From positions 47,776 to 111,775 of the forward strand of contig JAEUQK010000022.1 of assembly GCA_016789265.1 (NCBI GenBank): a DNA stretch of 64,000 bases, given 5' to 3'. A program made the translations under genes and the position numbers. Each line of letters opens with the position of its first letter. Position 1 is the stretch's first letter. Below, one piece after another: positions 1 to 8,212 of this stretch. Source of the stretch: Blastocatellia bacterium (GTDB lineage: Bacteria > Acidobacteriota > Blastocatellia > Pyrinomonadales > Pyrinomonadaceae). The notes under the pieces were generated by a model that did no database searches, had not been told where the DNA came from, and saw nothing but the letters and a program-made list of their open reading frames with translations.

Positions 1-1
1 T

Positions 2-385
2 GAAGATGTTCGCGTACTCGACCAACTGATAGAAAACCACGGCACCGAATGGGAGACCATTTACAAGCGGTTCGGAAAGCTCCGCAAGGTCAATACCGAC
101 GCGATCGCCGATATGGCCGAAGAGAATTTTTACGAAATGCGCGATGCAACGGCCGATCCGGTCTTCGTTCGCAAACGCGAACTTGAAACAAAACTCGAGC
201 AGACCTACCCCGACTATTTCTCTAAATATTCGATGGTCACGTTCCGCGAAGACCTGCCCTATTCAGTGGCGAAAGCAAAGGGCAACGCTCAAGACCAATT
301 CTTAATGAACGTATGTGCTGAAGTTGGGTCGGTGAAAGAACTGGACATTAGCCGCATCCACGAAGAAGTGAAGAAGATCGGATGA
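2..385 (+). CDS. kmo: Kynurenine 3-monooxygenase, C-terminal part (partial)
   Basis: The reading frame is open from base 2, so only the last 127 residues are present and the start lies left of the window. The segment YSMVTFREDLPYSVA matches the conserved C-terminal stretch of the family (YSMVTF followed by a PYSEA-like motif). The enzyme is an FAD- and NADPH-dependent monooxygenase that turns L-kynurenine into 3-hydroxykynurenine on the route from tryptophan to quinolinate. The stop codon overlaps the next start (ATGA), and that gene is a KynB-like cyclase, which supports a kynurenine operon. The FAD-binding N-terminus cannot be seen, so the call rests on the C-terminal motif and the neighbour. 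Confidence 0.8.
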   Translation, partial: EDVRVLDQLIENHGTEWETIYKRFGKLRKVNTDAIADMAEENFYEMRDATADPVFVRKRELETKLEQTYPDYFSKYSMVTFREDLPYSVAKAKGNAQDQFLMNVCAEVGSVKELDISRIHEEVKKIG

Positions 386-1095
386 AATTCGTCGCGGACA
401 TTTCAATACCCCTTAATTTCAACGGACCGCAGCCAAACGCGTTTGGCGTCGATGCGGCGACATCAAAAACACTTGGCGATACGCGGGATGGTTCGAGCGT
501 CAATTTTGAGCAGTATACCTTGACGCCTCATTGCAACGGCACGCATACCGAGTGTGTTGGTCATATCACGGACGAGCGGATCTCAGTGCGAGAGTGTTTG
601 CGTGACGTGGTGATGAACGCGGTGCTGGTGACTGCCGAACCTCGGCCGGTGGCAAACGGAGACCTCGTGATCACGCGAGATTCATTGTTGGAAATACTGG
701 CGGACACGAACGTCTTGGCTCCGGCGGCATTTGTCCTGCGGACGCTGCCAAACGATGACACCAAACTGACGCAGCGTTACGACGGTAACAACCTTTCGCC
801 GTATTTTAACGTCCAGGCAATGGAATTTATTCTCGAATTCGGATTCACGCATTTGCTTGTCGATCTGCCGTCTATCGACAGGCTTGATGATCCTGATTTG
901 CCCGCGCATCGAGTGTTTTGGAACGTCGAACAGGGACGCCGCGAGGTAAACGCGGCCACGAGAATAAACTCGACCATCACCGAAATGATCTACGTACCGA
1001 ATGAGGTCGCCGACGGCGAATACCTTCTCAACCTGCAGATCGCACCATTCGCATCAGATGCAGTACCGTCTCGTCCGATACTGTTATTACCTTGA
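382..1095 (+). CDS. Cyclase family protein, KynB-like (putative arylformamidase)
   Basis: This 237-residue protein belongs to the cyclase/KynB family of metal-dependent hydrolases; KynB hydrolyses N-formylkynurenine to kynurenine and formate. The family motif HxGTHxDxPxH appears here as His50-Cys-Asn-Gly-Thr-His55-Thr-Glu57-Cys-Val-Gly-His61, so the usual Asp ligand is Glu and the usual Pro is Val. It starts inside the stop region of the monooxygenase gene (ATGA overlap), indicating translational coupling. It is slightly longer than typical KynB (about 205-220 residues). The context favours arylformamidase, but the variant motif leaves room for another substrate, so no symbol is given. Confidence 0.75.
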   Translation: MKFVADISIPLNFNGPQPNAFGVDAATSKTLGDTRDGSSVNFEQYTLTPHCNGTHTECVGHITDERISVRECLRDVVMNAVLVTAEPRPVANGDLVITRDSLLEILADTNVLAPAAFVLRTLPNDDTKLTQRYDGNNLSPYFNVQAMEFILEFGFTHLLVDLPSIDRLDDPDLPAHRVFWNVEQGRREVNAATRINSTITEMIYVPNEVADGEYLLNLQIAPFASDAVPSRPILLLP

Positions 1096-1119
1096 CGCCC
1101 TGAATCTGCGTCAAACAGA

Positions 1120-2019
1120 TCACTTTTCCGGAACGTACTCCCAATGCCAAGGCTCGTAAAAATATGGATAGAATCCGAATCGGCTTGCGTTCTTAACTAG
1201 CCATTTGTAAGCGGGCGTTTCAACCTGCAGCTGCCGATTCGCATCTTTTGTCGAAACAGGATCGCCGCCGACGTAGATGTCTAGTGCCCGTCCGGTTGAA
1301 TGAGCACTGAATTTTGCCAATGCCGAACGGCTGGAATTAGGCGCCTTACGACGAAGGGCCGCCTGATATTCCGGTGAACGGTACGCCGAGATTATTGACA
1401 GGTATTTCCCGCCTGATCCTGCTTGGAACTGTGGGCCCAAATCCCGTTCAGCCGCCGCGATCATCTTCTTGTAGGCCGAGTAAGTCTCGCTATCGAGTTT
1501 AAGAAGTTCAGGACTTCGTGTCTGGTCGAAAAACTCATCAATGGGTGCGGATATGAGCCTGTCCGCATCCGGCAATAAATATCTGAATTGCCTTTGAGCC
1601 TGCCACACTGAAACAAATTTGCTCATTGTCTCGGCATCGACGATACCGAGGGCGTTCAATCCTTGTTTTGTTTGCCAATCCGCAAGTGCCGACGCAAAAT
1701 CCGCTGAATCCGGCAGGGCTGCCGTACCCATGGAGCGCGAGATCAACGGAACGTAAATGTTCCATCCATTTTGCAATTTACCGCCAAATGACCAGGCCAG
1801 TTTTGATAGTTGATCTTTATTCTTCAATGCGGCGGAGGTAAATCTAATGATGCGAAGATCATCCGATGGAGCAGTCTTAACGGTTCTGGAAACGCGCATC
1901 GATCCCGCTTTTGTGGTCGTCTGAGCAGACGCAGCAAAACCTCCGAGCAGTAAACACAGAGACCCGGCAATAAAAGCGAAACTATTAAGTGGGTCGAACC
2001 TCAGAAACCGGCCTTTCAT
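1120..2019 (-). CDS. Secreted M15 family D,D-carboxypeptidase with peptidoglycan-binding-like domain
   Basis: This 299-residue exported protein has a hydrophobic signal segment at about residues 12-32. A small helical domain at about 105-140 (ADWQTKQGLNALGIVD) resembles a peptidoglycan-binding domain. The C-terminal half is a VanY/M15B peptidase: SAYRSPEYQ at 211-219, the zinc motif His240-x6-Asp247, and EPWHWEY at 289-295 with Glu289 and His292. Members trim the terminal D-alanine of muropeptides in the periplasm. It converges on the kynB-like gene with only 24 bases between the stops. The catalytic residues are complete, so activity is likely; the exact peptide substrate is not known. Confidence 0.82.
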   Translation of the reverse strand: MKGRFLRFDPLNSFAFIAGSLCLLLGGFAASAQTTTKAGSMRVSRTVKTAPSDDLRIIRFTSAALKNKDQLSKLAWSFGGKLQNGWNIYVPLISRSMGTAALPDSADFASALADWQTKQGLNALGIVDAETMSKFVSVWQAQRQFRYLLPDADRLISAPIDEFFDQTRSPELLKLDSETYSAYKKMIAAAERDLGPQFQAGSGGKYLSIISAYRSPEYQAALRRKAPNSSRSALAKFSAHSTGRALDIYVGGDPVSTKDANRQLQVETPAYKWLVKNASRFGFYPYFYEPWHWEYVPEK

Positions 2020-2069
2020 ATCGCGATTTGATGTATTGCTGTGCCCTTCCGTTTGCCGCGTGTTGATCG

Positions 2070-2969
2070 TTACTTGACCGCGTGCTCCAGAGCATCTTTC
2101 AGTTTTGGATATTTGAACTCAAATCCGGCATCGAGCAGTCGTTTAGGAACAACGCGGGTCGAATCCAATAACAAAGCATCGCCCATCTCGCCAAAGACCA
2201 TGTGAACGGCGAATTCGGGCAAAGGCAAGAATGTAGGGCGATAAAGGACACTGCCCAAGGTTTTTGTAAATTCTTCATTGGTGACCGGGTTTGGAGCGGT
2301 CACATTTATCGCACCGCGAAAATCCTCGTTCTCGAGTACGAAATTGATGATCCTGACCACATCATCCAGCGAGACCCAGCTCATCCATTGTTCACCGCTG
2401 CCGATAACACCGCCGACGCCCAGTTTGAAGGGTGTCATCATCGTCGCAAGAGCACCGCCGTCCTTCGAAAGGACAATACCGGTACGAAGCAAAACAGTGC
2501 GGATCCCCATATCTTCCGCTCGACGGGATTCTGCTTCCCATTCCTTGCTGATCTCAGAAAGAAAAGTCTTGCCTGCAGAGCTGGATTCGGTCATCTCGTC
2601 GCTGCCGCGGTCGCCATAGAATCCGATCGCAGATCCGGAGATAAACACCTTCGGTTTTTGTTTGAGCTTGTCAAAGGTCTCGACCATCGACCGCGTGCCG
2701 AATACGCGGCTGTCTCGGATCGCCTTTTTCTTTTCCTCAGTCCATCGCAGTCCGCTGATATTTTCCCCGGCGAGATGGATAACGGCGTCCAAACCCTCGA
2801 GACGCGGCAGATCTTCGGCAGAGAATCCGGTATCCGGGTCCCATTTAATATGCCGTTCATCTTTTCGTTCGCTTCGTGAACCAAGCAGCATTTCATATCC
2901 CTTTTCTTTGAAAGAAGATTGAAGGGCTTTGCCGATAAGGCCGCTGGCACCAGTGATCAGTATTTTCAT
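2070..2969 (-). CDS. TIGR01777 family NAD(P)-binding epimerase (YfcH-like)
   Basis: This 299-residue protein begins with a Rossmann signature (GASGLIGKAL at residues 7-16) and continues with VIHLAGENISG and the SGSAIGFYGDRG segment that identify the TIGR01777 branch of extended short-chain dehydrogenases. The C-terminal half ends with a DUF1731-like region (TRVVPKRLLDAGFEFKYP). The physiological substrate of this family is unknown; some members affect cell division or plastid envelope functions. It lies 42 bases downstream of the cytochrome c gene on the same strand and could share its transcript. Length is typical. Confidence 0.85.
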   Translation of the reverse strand: MKILITGASGLIGKALQSSFKEKGYEMLLGSRSERKDERHIKWDPDTGFSAEDLPRLEGLDAVIHLAGENISGLRWTEEKKKAIRDSRVFGTRSMVETFDKLKQKPKVFISGSAIGFYGDRGSDEMTESSSAGKTFLSEISKEWEAESRRAEDMGIRTVLLRTGIVLSKDGGALATMMTPFKLGVGGVIGSGEQWMSWVSLDDVVRIINFVLENEDFRGAINVTAPNPVTNEEFTKTLGSVLYRPTFLPLPEFAVHMVFGEMGDALLLDSTRVVPKRLLDAGFEFKYPKLKDALEHAVK

Positions 2970-3011
2970 AGACCCGTAGATTCTATCAAATTACTGTCTT
3001 CGTCAGGATCA

Positions 3012-3368
3012 CTATTGCGGATGTCTGAGTTTATCGTGGACAAGCGTGGCGAGTATCCGGATCTCGCGATCGGAAAGTTGATTGCGAAACGGGGTCATAC
3101 CATTTCCGCCTTCGGAGATCTGTTTGTAGATCTCATCCTCGGTCTTGAATTTGAACTCTCCGGAACGAAGGCTCGGCACAACGGTTCCGTCTTGGAGAGT
3201 CTTGCCATTTCCCTCGGTACCGTGGCAGATGGCACAGTTCTGTCGAAACAGCGAGGCATCGTATTCTTTGCTTTCCGCAACAATGAAACGCCCGGCTTTT
3301 GACGATTGGCACGCAAAGATAAAACCAAGTAGGAACACGAGAATTATTATGGGCTTTAGATGGAACAT
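3012..3368 (-). CDS. Small c-type cytochrome lipoprotein
   Basis: The chosen start at 3368 gives 118 residues with a clean lipoprotein signal: a hydrophobic stretch ending in a Cys at residue 20 (GFIFAC), for lipid attachment. An upstream start at 3410 would put 14 polar residues before the signal and is less likely. The heme site is Cys45-Ala-Ile-Cys48-His49, and Met in GGNGMTPF is the probable sixth ligand, so this is a one-heme class I cytochrome c. Such proteins carry electrons outside the cytoplasmic membrane. No oxidase or dehydrogenase lies next to it, so its partner is unknown. Confidence 0.8.
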   Translation of the reverse strand: MFHLKPIIILVFLLGFIFACQSSKAGRFIVAESKEYDASLFRQNCAICHGTEGNGKTLQDGTVVPSLRSGEFKFKTEDEIYKQISEGGNGMTPFRNQLSDREIRILATLVHDKLRHPQ

Positions 3369-3491
3369 CCTGTCATCAATGATTCTCACGCAGAGTTCTA
3401 CGAGGCGCAAAACAAGAAAGATTACCGAAACTTAATTCTAAGAGTAGAAACGTATTCTGTATCGGAGCGCAATACGAGATCGGGGACGACG

Positions 3492-5087
3492 CTATTTATG
3501 CTCAATCTCATGTCTCAGGGCAAGTTTCGAGATCTTGCCAGTGTTGCCTATGGGCAGACTGTCGCGAAACTCGACATAACGCGGATATTTGTTGGCTGCG
3601 AATTGCTCGCGGCACCAATCGATAAATGCAGCGTCGGAAAGTTGCGCCCCTTCTTTTAGCACCAAATAGGCCTTCACTTCCTCCCCCAAGCGATCGTCCG
3701 GTACTCCGATCACGGCACACAGCGAAACTGCAGGATGCGTCATTATTATCTCTTCAAGCTCGCGTGGATAGACATTGTAACCGCCGCGAAGGATCATATC
3801 TTTCTTACGATCGACGATCGCAAGATAGCCTTCCTCGTCCATGATGCCGATGTCGTCCGTGTGAAACCAACCGTCCTTGAAAGCTTCGGCCGTTGCCTCC
3901 GGCCGTTTGTAATAGCCCTTCATCACGTTCGTTCCGCGGATCAGGACTTCTCCGCGTTCTCCCCGGGGCACTTCCTTGTCGTCCTCGCCGGCGCAGATCA
4001 CTTCCACACCAAAAATTGCTTGGCCGACTGTTCCCGGTTTCGAAGGTTTTTGAAAGTGATTGAACGTCGCCAGAGGCGAAGTTTCGCTGAGGCCATAACC
4101 TTCCATGACTCGTACGCCGAACTTCTGCTCAAAGGCCTTCATGACCTCGACCGGCATCGGTGCTCCACCGGACGTACAGACCTTCATGTTTTCCCGAATC
4201 AGGTCGATATCATAACCTTCATCTTCTACATATTTGAGGAGAGCCCAATACATCGTCGGGACACCGACCCAGAAGTTCACTCTTTCTTTTACCATCACAT
4301 CCAGTGTTGCTTTAGGTTCGAACCTCGGAAGTAGGACCACGCGGTTTCCGGCATAGATGTTCGTATTCATCTGCACTGTCTGGCCGGTCGTATGGAACAA
4401 CGGCAAAGTGATCAAAGCGGTCTTATGAACGCCGTCGGTGTTGTCCAATACGGGCAGGTGGATACTGTAAGTCGTGACCACGTTTGACCAGAGATTAAGA
4501 TGCGTCAACTCGGCACCTTTCGGCTGTCCAGTCGTGCCCGAAGTGTAGAGTATGGCGCACGTATCGTCCGGCGAAGTTGGATAGATCTCGAATTTATCGG
4601 ACTTATCGAAGATGAGCTCACCCAGCGTCTTGTGGCCCTCGAACGGAGCAGGCCCCTCTGGCCCTTTTGTCATTACGATCAGATGTTCACACGAATCGAC
4701 CTTATCGAATGCGTCCTTTGCGTGTTGGCCCATCTGCATTTCCGGCGTACCTTCGAACGCGAATATCGCTTTAGCGTCAGAGTCGCGAAGTTGGTATTCG
4801 ATCTCGCGTGCCGTAAAAAGCACACAGGTCGGGACAACTACAGCACCAGCTTTCATGATGCCGTAATAAACGATCGGAAAATATGGGAGGTTCGGGCAAA
4901 GCAGCGCGACCTTGTCATTGTGTCCTATGCCCATTGAAACCAGGGCGTTCGCAACTTGGTTAGACATTACCTCAAGCTGTGCGTATGTCAGACGCATATC
5001 GTTCCAGACGATCGCCTCTTTTTCGGGCGAAAGCCGCGCGTGGTGAGACACTATGGACGCAAGATTCAATGTTGTTACATTGCTCAT
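3492..5087 (-). CDS. Long-chain acyl-CoA synthetase / AMP-dependent ligase
   Basis: This 531-residue enzyme is an ANL-family adenylating ligase. It has the P-loop-like motif YTSGTTGQPKG near residue 180, the GYGLSET motif in the middle, the TDDIGIMDEEGYLAIVDRKKD hinge region and the C-terminal Lys in GKISKLALR. Enzymes of this size and motif pattern activate fatty acids (FadD class) or aryl and other carboxylic acids as CoA thioesters using ATP. The sequence alone does not fix chain length. It precedes nadB on the same strand with a 100-base gap, and no beta-oxidation genes are adjacent. Confidence 0.85.
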   Translation of the reverse strand: MSNVTTLNLASIVSHHARLSPEKEAIVWNDMRLTYAQLEVMSNQVANALVSMGIGHNDKVALLCPNLPYFPIVYYGIMKAGAVVVPTCVLFTAREIEYQLRDSDAKAIFAFEGTPEMQMGQHAKDAFDKVDSCEHLIVMTKGPEGPAPFEGHKTLGELIFDKSDKFEIYPTSPDDTCAILYTSGTTGQPKGAELTHLNLWSNVVTTYSIHLPVLDNTDGVHKTALITLPLFHTTGQTVQMNTNIYAGNRVVLLPRFEPKATLDVMVKERVNFWVGVPTMYWALLKYVEDEGYDIDLIRENMKVCTSGGAPMPVEVMKAFEQKFGVRVMEGYGLSETSPLATFNHFQKPSKPGTVGQAIFGVEVICAGEDDKEVPRGERGEVLIRGTNVMKGYYKRPEATAEAFKDGWFHTDDIGIMDEEGYLAIVDRKKDMILRGGYNVYPRELEEIIMTHPAVSLCAVIGVPDDRLGEEVKAYLVLKEGAQLSDAAFIDWCREQFAANKYPRYVEFRDSLPIGNTGKISKLALRHEIEHK

Positions 5088-5187
5088 AAGTCGGTTAAGG
5101 CTTTTCCTTCAGTTATTCCGAAATGATCAGGTTGGTAGAGGTATTTTTACCACAAAATCAATATTTCTTGAAGAGACGAGCAAACAC

Positions 5188-6783
5188 TCACACCGATCCG
5201 GTCAATTGGTTTGATCTTGAGAAATCTATTTGGGAACTCGATGAGATCTCCGTGCGCAGCTTCTGTATCGAGTGGACTCGCCACTCCTCTCTTTGTTGTG
5301 GAAAATCACTCCTGAAATGGCCGCCTCTGGATTCCTCCCGCCAGAGTGCCGCGCGAGATACAAGCAACGCGAGAGAGACAAAATTTCGCGATGACGCACT
5401 CAGCGACGAACGTTCGATCTGTTCAAATTCCGCGATCGCCCGAGTGAGTGAATCTTTGTCGCGAAGTATCCCGACACGCTCCCACATCACGCGTTTGACG
5501 CGCTTTTTGACCGCTGTGCTAATGGCAGGTCGCGAAACCGGGTCAGATGATCCAAGTACAGGCAGTTGTAGAGATCTGCCGATCTCCACATCTTGATTAT
5601 CGGCTACGGCGGCCTCACCTGCTCTTGCACCGAATACAAGTCCTTCGAGCAGCGAATTTGATGCGAGCCGGTTTGCACCGTGAACTCCTGTGCATGTCAC
5701 TTCCCCAGCAGCATAAAGACCGCGAACAGTTGACCGTCCGTGCAGATCCGTTCGGATCCCTCCCATGCAGTAATGCGAAGCAGGTGATACCGGTAGCAAG
5801 TCTTTAGCTAAGTTCAGGCCATAGGCCGCGCACGTTTCATAGATCTTCGGAAAACGGTGTTTCAGAAACTCTTCGTCCAAAGCGGTCATGTCAAGAAAAA
5901 CAGTTCGCGAACCTGTACGCCGCATCTCGGCTACGATCGATCGTGAAACTATGTCGCGCGGGGCAAGTTCAAGTCGTTCATCGTATCGGCCCATAAACCG
6001 TTCGCCCTGATTGTTCCGAAGTATCCCGCCCTCGCCGCGCATCGCTTCGCTAAGTAAGAATCTTGGAGCGCCTTCGATACTTAAAGCGGTAGGGTGAAAT
6101 TGGACGAACTCCATATCGGCCATTTCTGCACCGGCGAAATATGCCATAGCCATTCCGTCGCCCGTCGCGACCGGCGGATTCGTAGTGTGCTGGTAAAGTT
6201 GGCCCGCACCGCCCGTACACATAATTACAGCCCTAGCATATATCTCGCGGGGCCCGCGAAGTATAGGATCGCGAAACCGTACACCGATGCAGCGACCATC
6301 ATTAACTATCAGACCCTCGGTAGTGGCAAAGGGCAAAAGATTTATAGTTTTCTCCTGCCTCGCCCTGGCGATCATTGAACGTACAAATTCGGCGCCGGTA
6401 GAATCTCCGTGAGCATGCAAGATCCGACGGCGGGAATGCGCGGCTTCCTTTGTGAACACAAGTTCGCCGCCTTCGCGATCAAACTCCGTTCCCCAGTCGA
6501 TGAGCTGTTTGATGTATTTGGTACCCTCAGAAACCAGGGTCCCAACCGCTTTTTCGTCGCAAAGTCCTGCCCCGGCAACGAGGGTATCTCCTTCGTGAAG
6601 CCCGGCGTCATCGTCTTCCGACAACACAACCGCGACACCGCCCTGCGCGTATTCGGTATTGGACTCCCTGGCTTTGTCCTTGGTAAGAACGGTAACGTCT
6701 GCACCGGCTTCTGCAAGTGCTATGGAAGCACGAAGCCCGGCCACACCGCTCCCAATGACGATAAAGTCCGTAACTAGAGACAT
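5188..6783 (-). CDS. nadB: L-aspartate oxidase
   Basis: This 531-residue flavoprotein oxidises L-aspartate to iminoaspartate, the first step of de novo NAD synthesis. It starts with an FAD dinucleotide site (IGSGVAGLRA) and has the NadB/succinate-dehydrogenase fingerprints: YAQGGVAV, the active-site segment PASHYCMGGIRTD, and the FAD-binding HGANRLASNSLLEGLVFG. The C-terminal helical domain is present and the length matches the family. NadA and NadC are not in the window. A kynurenine branch lies about 5 kb away, so two potential sources of quinolinate may coexist. The last 20 residues are serine-rich and unlike the family core. Confidence 0.93.
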   Translation of the reverse strand: MSLVTDFIVIGSGVAGLRASIALAEAGADVTVLTKDKARESNTEYAQGGVAVVLSEDDDAGLHEGDTLVAGAGLCDEKAVGTLVSEGTKYIKQLIDWGTEFDREGGELVFTKEAAHSRRRILHAHGDSTGAEFVRSMIARARQEKTINLLPFATTEGLIVNDGRCIGVRFRDPILRGPREIYARAVIMCTGGAGQLYQHTTNPPVATGDGMAMAYFAGAEMADMEFVQFHPTALSIEGAPRFLLSEAMRGEGGILRNNQGERFMGRYDERLELAPRDIVSRSIVAEMRRTGSRTVFLDMTALDEEFLKHRFPKIYETCAAYGLNLAKDLLPVSPASHYCMGGIRTDLHGRSTVRGLYAAGEVTCTGVHGANRLASNSLLEGLVFGARAGEAAVADNQDVEIGRSLQLPVLGSSDPVSRPAISTAVKKRVKRVMWERVGILRDKDSLTRAIAEFEQIERSSLSASSRNFVSLALLVSRAALWREESRGGHFRSDFPQQREEWRVHSIQKLRTEISSSSQIDFSRSNQLTGSV

Positions 6784-6832
6784 TAAGAGAAATGTAACAA
6801 ATTAAAGACCCGTCCGCTATCTTATTGTTGCT

Positions 6833-7273
6833 TCAAAAGAACCCTTTCGTCAGGTTGATGTCATACTCCAGATATGCCTTCAGACTGCAGCAAACCTGCA
6901 TCCATCCGGCGCAGTTATCATATGAATGCTTCAATCCGGTTTCATTCTCTTTCCAACCGGATTCGCTGATAGAAACGATAGTCTCGTCTTGACCAACAGC
7001 CTCGAACCGGATCTCAACCCGCGTCATCGTATCTCCGTCATGCGACAGCCATTCGAACGCGATCAGTTCATTCTTTTGACATTCCTTTACGTGAACCTCA
7101 TAGGCGGTCGGCCAGTAATCCCATTCCCAGATAACAGTGGTCCCGGCATCTAGCGGCGCACTTGCACGTTTCGTCGTGAAGTAACTCTCTAGCTTTCGCG
7201 GATCGTAAACTGCGTCGAAAACCTCTGCGACCGGCTTTTGTATCTTCGTCTGTAGACGAAATTTCAGTTCCAT
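6833..7273 (-). CDS. SRPBCC (AHSA1-like) domain protein, copy 2
   Basis: A 146-residue protein of the START/SRPBCC fold, AHSA1 type (VAEVFDAVYDPRKLESYF near the N-terminus and the SGWKENETG / NCAGWMQVCCSLKAYLEYGI-like helix at the C-terminus). These proteins form a hydrophobic ligand cavity; many bacterial copies are of unknown role and are commonly linked to ArsR regulators, as here. The first 25 residues are nearly identical to those of the upstream gene, pointing to tandem duplication. It starts 3 bases after the upstream stop, so the two are translated from one transcript. Confidence 0.82.
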   Translation of the reverse strand: MELKFRLQTKIQKPVAEVFDAVYDPRKLESYFTTKRASAPLDAGTTVIWEWDYWPTAYEVHVKECQKNELIAFEWLSHDGDTMTRVEIRFEAVGQDETIVSISESGWKENETGLKHSYDNCAGWMQVCCSLKAYLEYDINLTKGFF

Positions 7274-7276
7274 GAT

Positions 7277-7768
7277 CTAAGCCTTCGCGGTCCCATGATG
7301 ATCCTCGGGTTTGTAGAGTCCTTCAAACGCGCCTTTTCGAAGGTTTATCCCGTATTCAGTAAATGCTTTCAGGCAGCAGAGCATCTGTCCCCAGCCGTAA
7401 CAATTCAGATAGGAACTGTTTAGGTCATCTTGCGTCTCACGCCATCCGGTCTCGCTTATGCGAACGATCGTGTCTTCACCTTCAGCTTCGAATTGGATCA
7501 CAACATGAGTTTGCAGTCCTTTCGCGCCTTCCCAACCAAGTTCGATGAGTTCATTCGGAACAACCGTTTTGACCTCAACGGGAAACTTGATCTTCTCGTC
7601 TCCGGGATTGTCGGAAAACGCCCACTCGACAGTCGTGCCTTGTCGCAACGGAGCGCTTGCACCGCCGTTCGTAAAATAGCCGCTCAGTTTCGACGGGTCA
7701 TACACCGCATCGAAAACTTCCGCAACGGGCCTCTGGATTTTTGTTTGTACCCTGAATTTTAGTTCCAT
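7277..7768 (-). CDS. SRPBCC (AHSA1-like) domain protein, copy 1
   Basis: A 163-residue SRPBCC/AHSA1 protein, paralogous to the next gene: MELKFRVQTKIQ and VAEVFDAVYDP are shared almost exactly, while the middle third has diverged. A good ribosome-binding site (AAAGGAGAA) lies upstream of the ATG. It is the first gene of a two-gene unit divergent from an ArsR-type repressor and probably under its control. The C-terminal extension FEGLYKPEDHHGTAKA is not in the second copy. The ligand is unknown. Confidence 0.83.
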   Translation of the reverse strand: MELKFRVQTKIQRPVAEVFDAVYDPSKLSGYFTNGGASAPLRQGTTVEWAFSDNPGDEKIKFPVEVKTVVPNELIELGWEGAKGLQTHVVIQFEAEGEDTIVRISETGWRETQDDLNSSYLNCYGWGQMLCCLKAFTEYGINLRKGAFEGLYKPEDHHGTAKA

Positions 7769-7803
7769 CGTTATTCTCCTTTCATTTCCCTACGACACCT
7801 GTG

Positions 7804-7832
7804 TTGTCAGGGCGCTGAGTATATGTTATAGT
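7804..7832 (+). promoter_or_regulatory. Sigma-70-type promoter of the arsR gene
   Basis: The -35 box TTGTCA (7804-7809) is separated by exactly 17 bases from the -10 box TATAGT (7827-7832). The expected transcription start falls at about 7839-7841, which is the ATG of the regulator, so the transcript would have no leader. Confidence 0.6.
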
Positions 7833-7842
7833 TTTATAACAT
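7823..7842. promoter_or_regulatory. Palindromic operator candidate for the ArsR-family regulator
   Basis: Perfect 8-base inverted repeat ATGTTATA-GTTT-TATAACAT. It covers the -10 box and reaches the start codon of the regulator gene. The size and AT-rich symmetry suit a dimeric winged-helix repressor; it also lies upstream of the divergent SRPBCC pair. Direct evidence of binding is absent. Confidence 0.6.
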
Positions 7843-8167
7843 GTCAAGAGAAAAAAATGAAGATCTCGTTTACAAGGCTCTGGCCGACAGCCGACGCCGC
7901 GAGATCCTCGATCTTTTGAAGGACGAACCAAAGACTACGGGCGATATTTGCGCGAAATTCAAAACTCTCGACCGCTGTACAGTGATGCAGCATCTTGGCG
8001 TTTTGGAAAAGGCCGGACTGATCTTCACTCAAAAAAAAGGAAAATTCAGGTGGAACTACTTGAATTCGGTCCCTATTCGCGAGATCTATGATCGGTGGAT
8101 CAATAAATACGCCTCGCCTAATGTGGAACTTCTGAGAGACCTTAAACGGGATCTGGAGTCTAAATAA
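7841..8167 (+). CDS. ArsR-family winged-helix transcriptional regulator
   Basis: A 108-residue regulator with the ArsR/SmtB-type helix-turn-helix: LADSRRREILDLL, then TTGDICAKFKTLDRCTVMQHLGVLEKAGLIF, and the wing (KGKFRWNYLN). It has no Cys pair of the metal-sensing type, and the subfamily paired with AHSA1 proteins is usually not metal-responsive. No Shine-Dalgarno sequence precedes the ATG, and the predicted transcription start coincides with it, suggesting leaderless translation. It is divergent from the two SRPBCC genes and probably represses both them and itself. A bidirectional terminator follows. Confidence 0.87.
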   Translation: MSREKNEDLVYKALADSRRREILDLLKDEPKTTGDICAKFKTLDRCTVMQHLGVLEKAGLIFTQKKGKFRWNYLNSVPIREIYDRWINKYASPNVELLRDLKRDLESK

Positions 8168-8199
8168 ACAAGCCCGTCGTTGCCGGCGGGCTTGTTTTT
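8166..8199. terminator. Bidirectional rho-independent terminator
   Basis: Stem ACAAGCCCG (8168-8176) pairs with CGGGCTTGT (8187-8195), followed by a T run; an A-rich flank on the left serves the opposite strand. It lies between the converging arsR and LysM genes. Confidence 0.8.
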
Positions 8200-8212
8200 C
8201 CATTGTTCCGTT

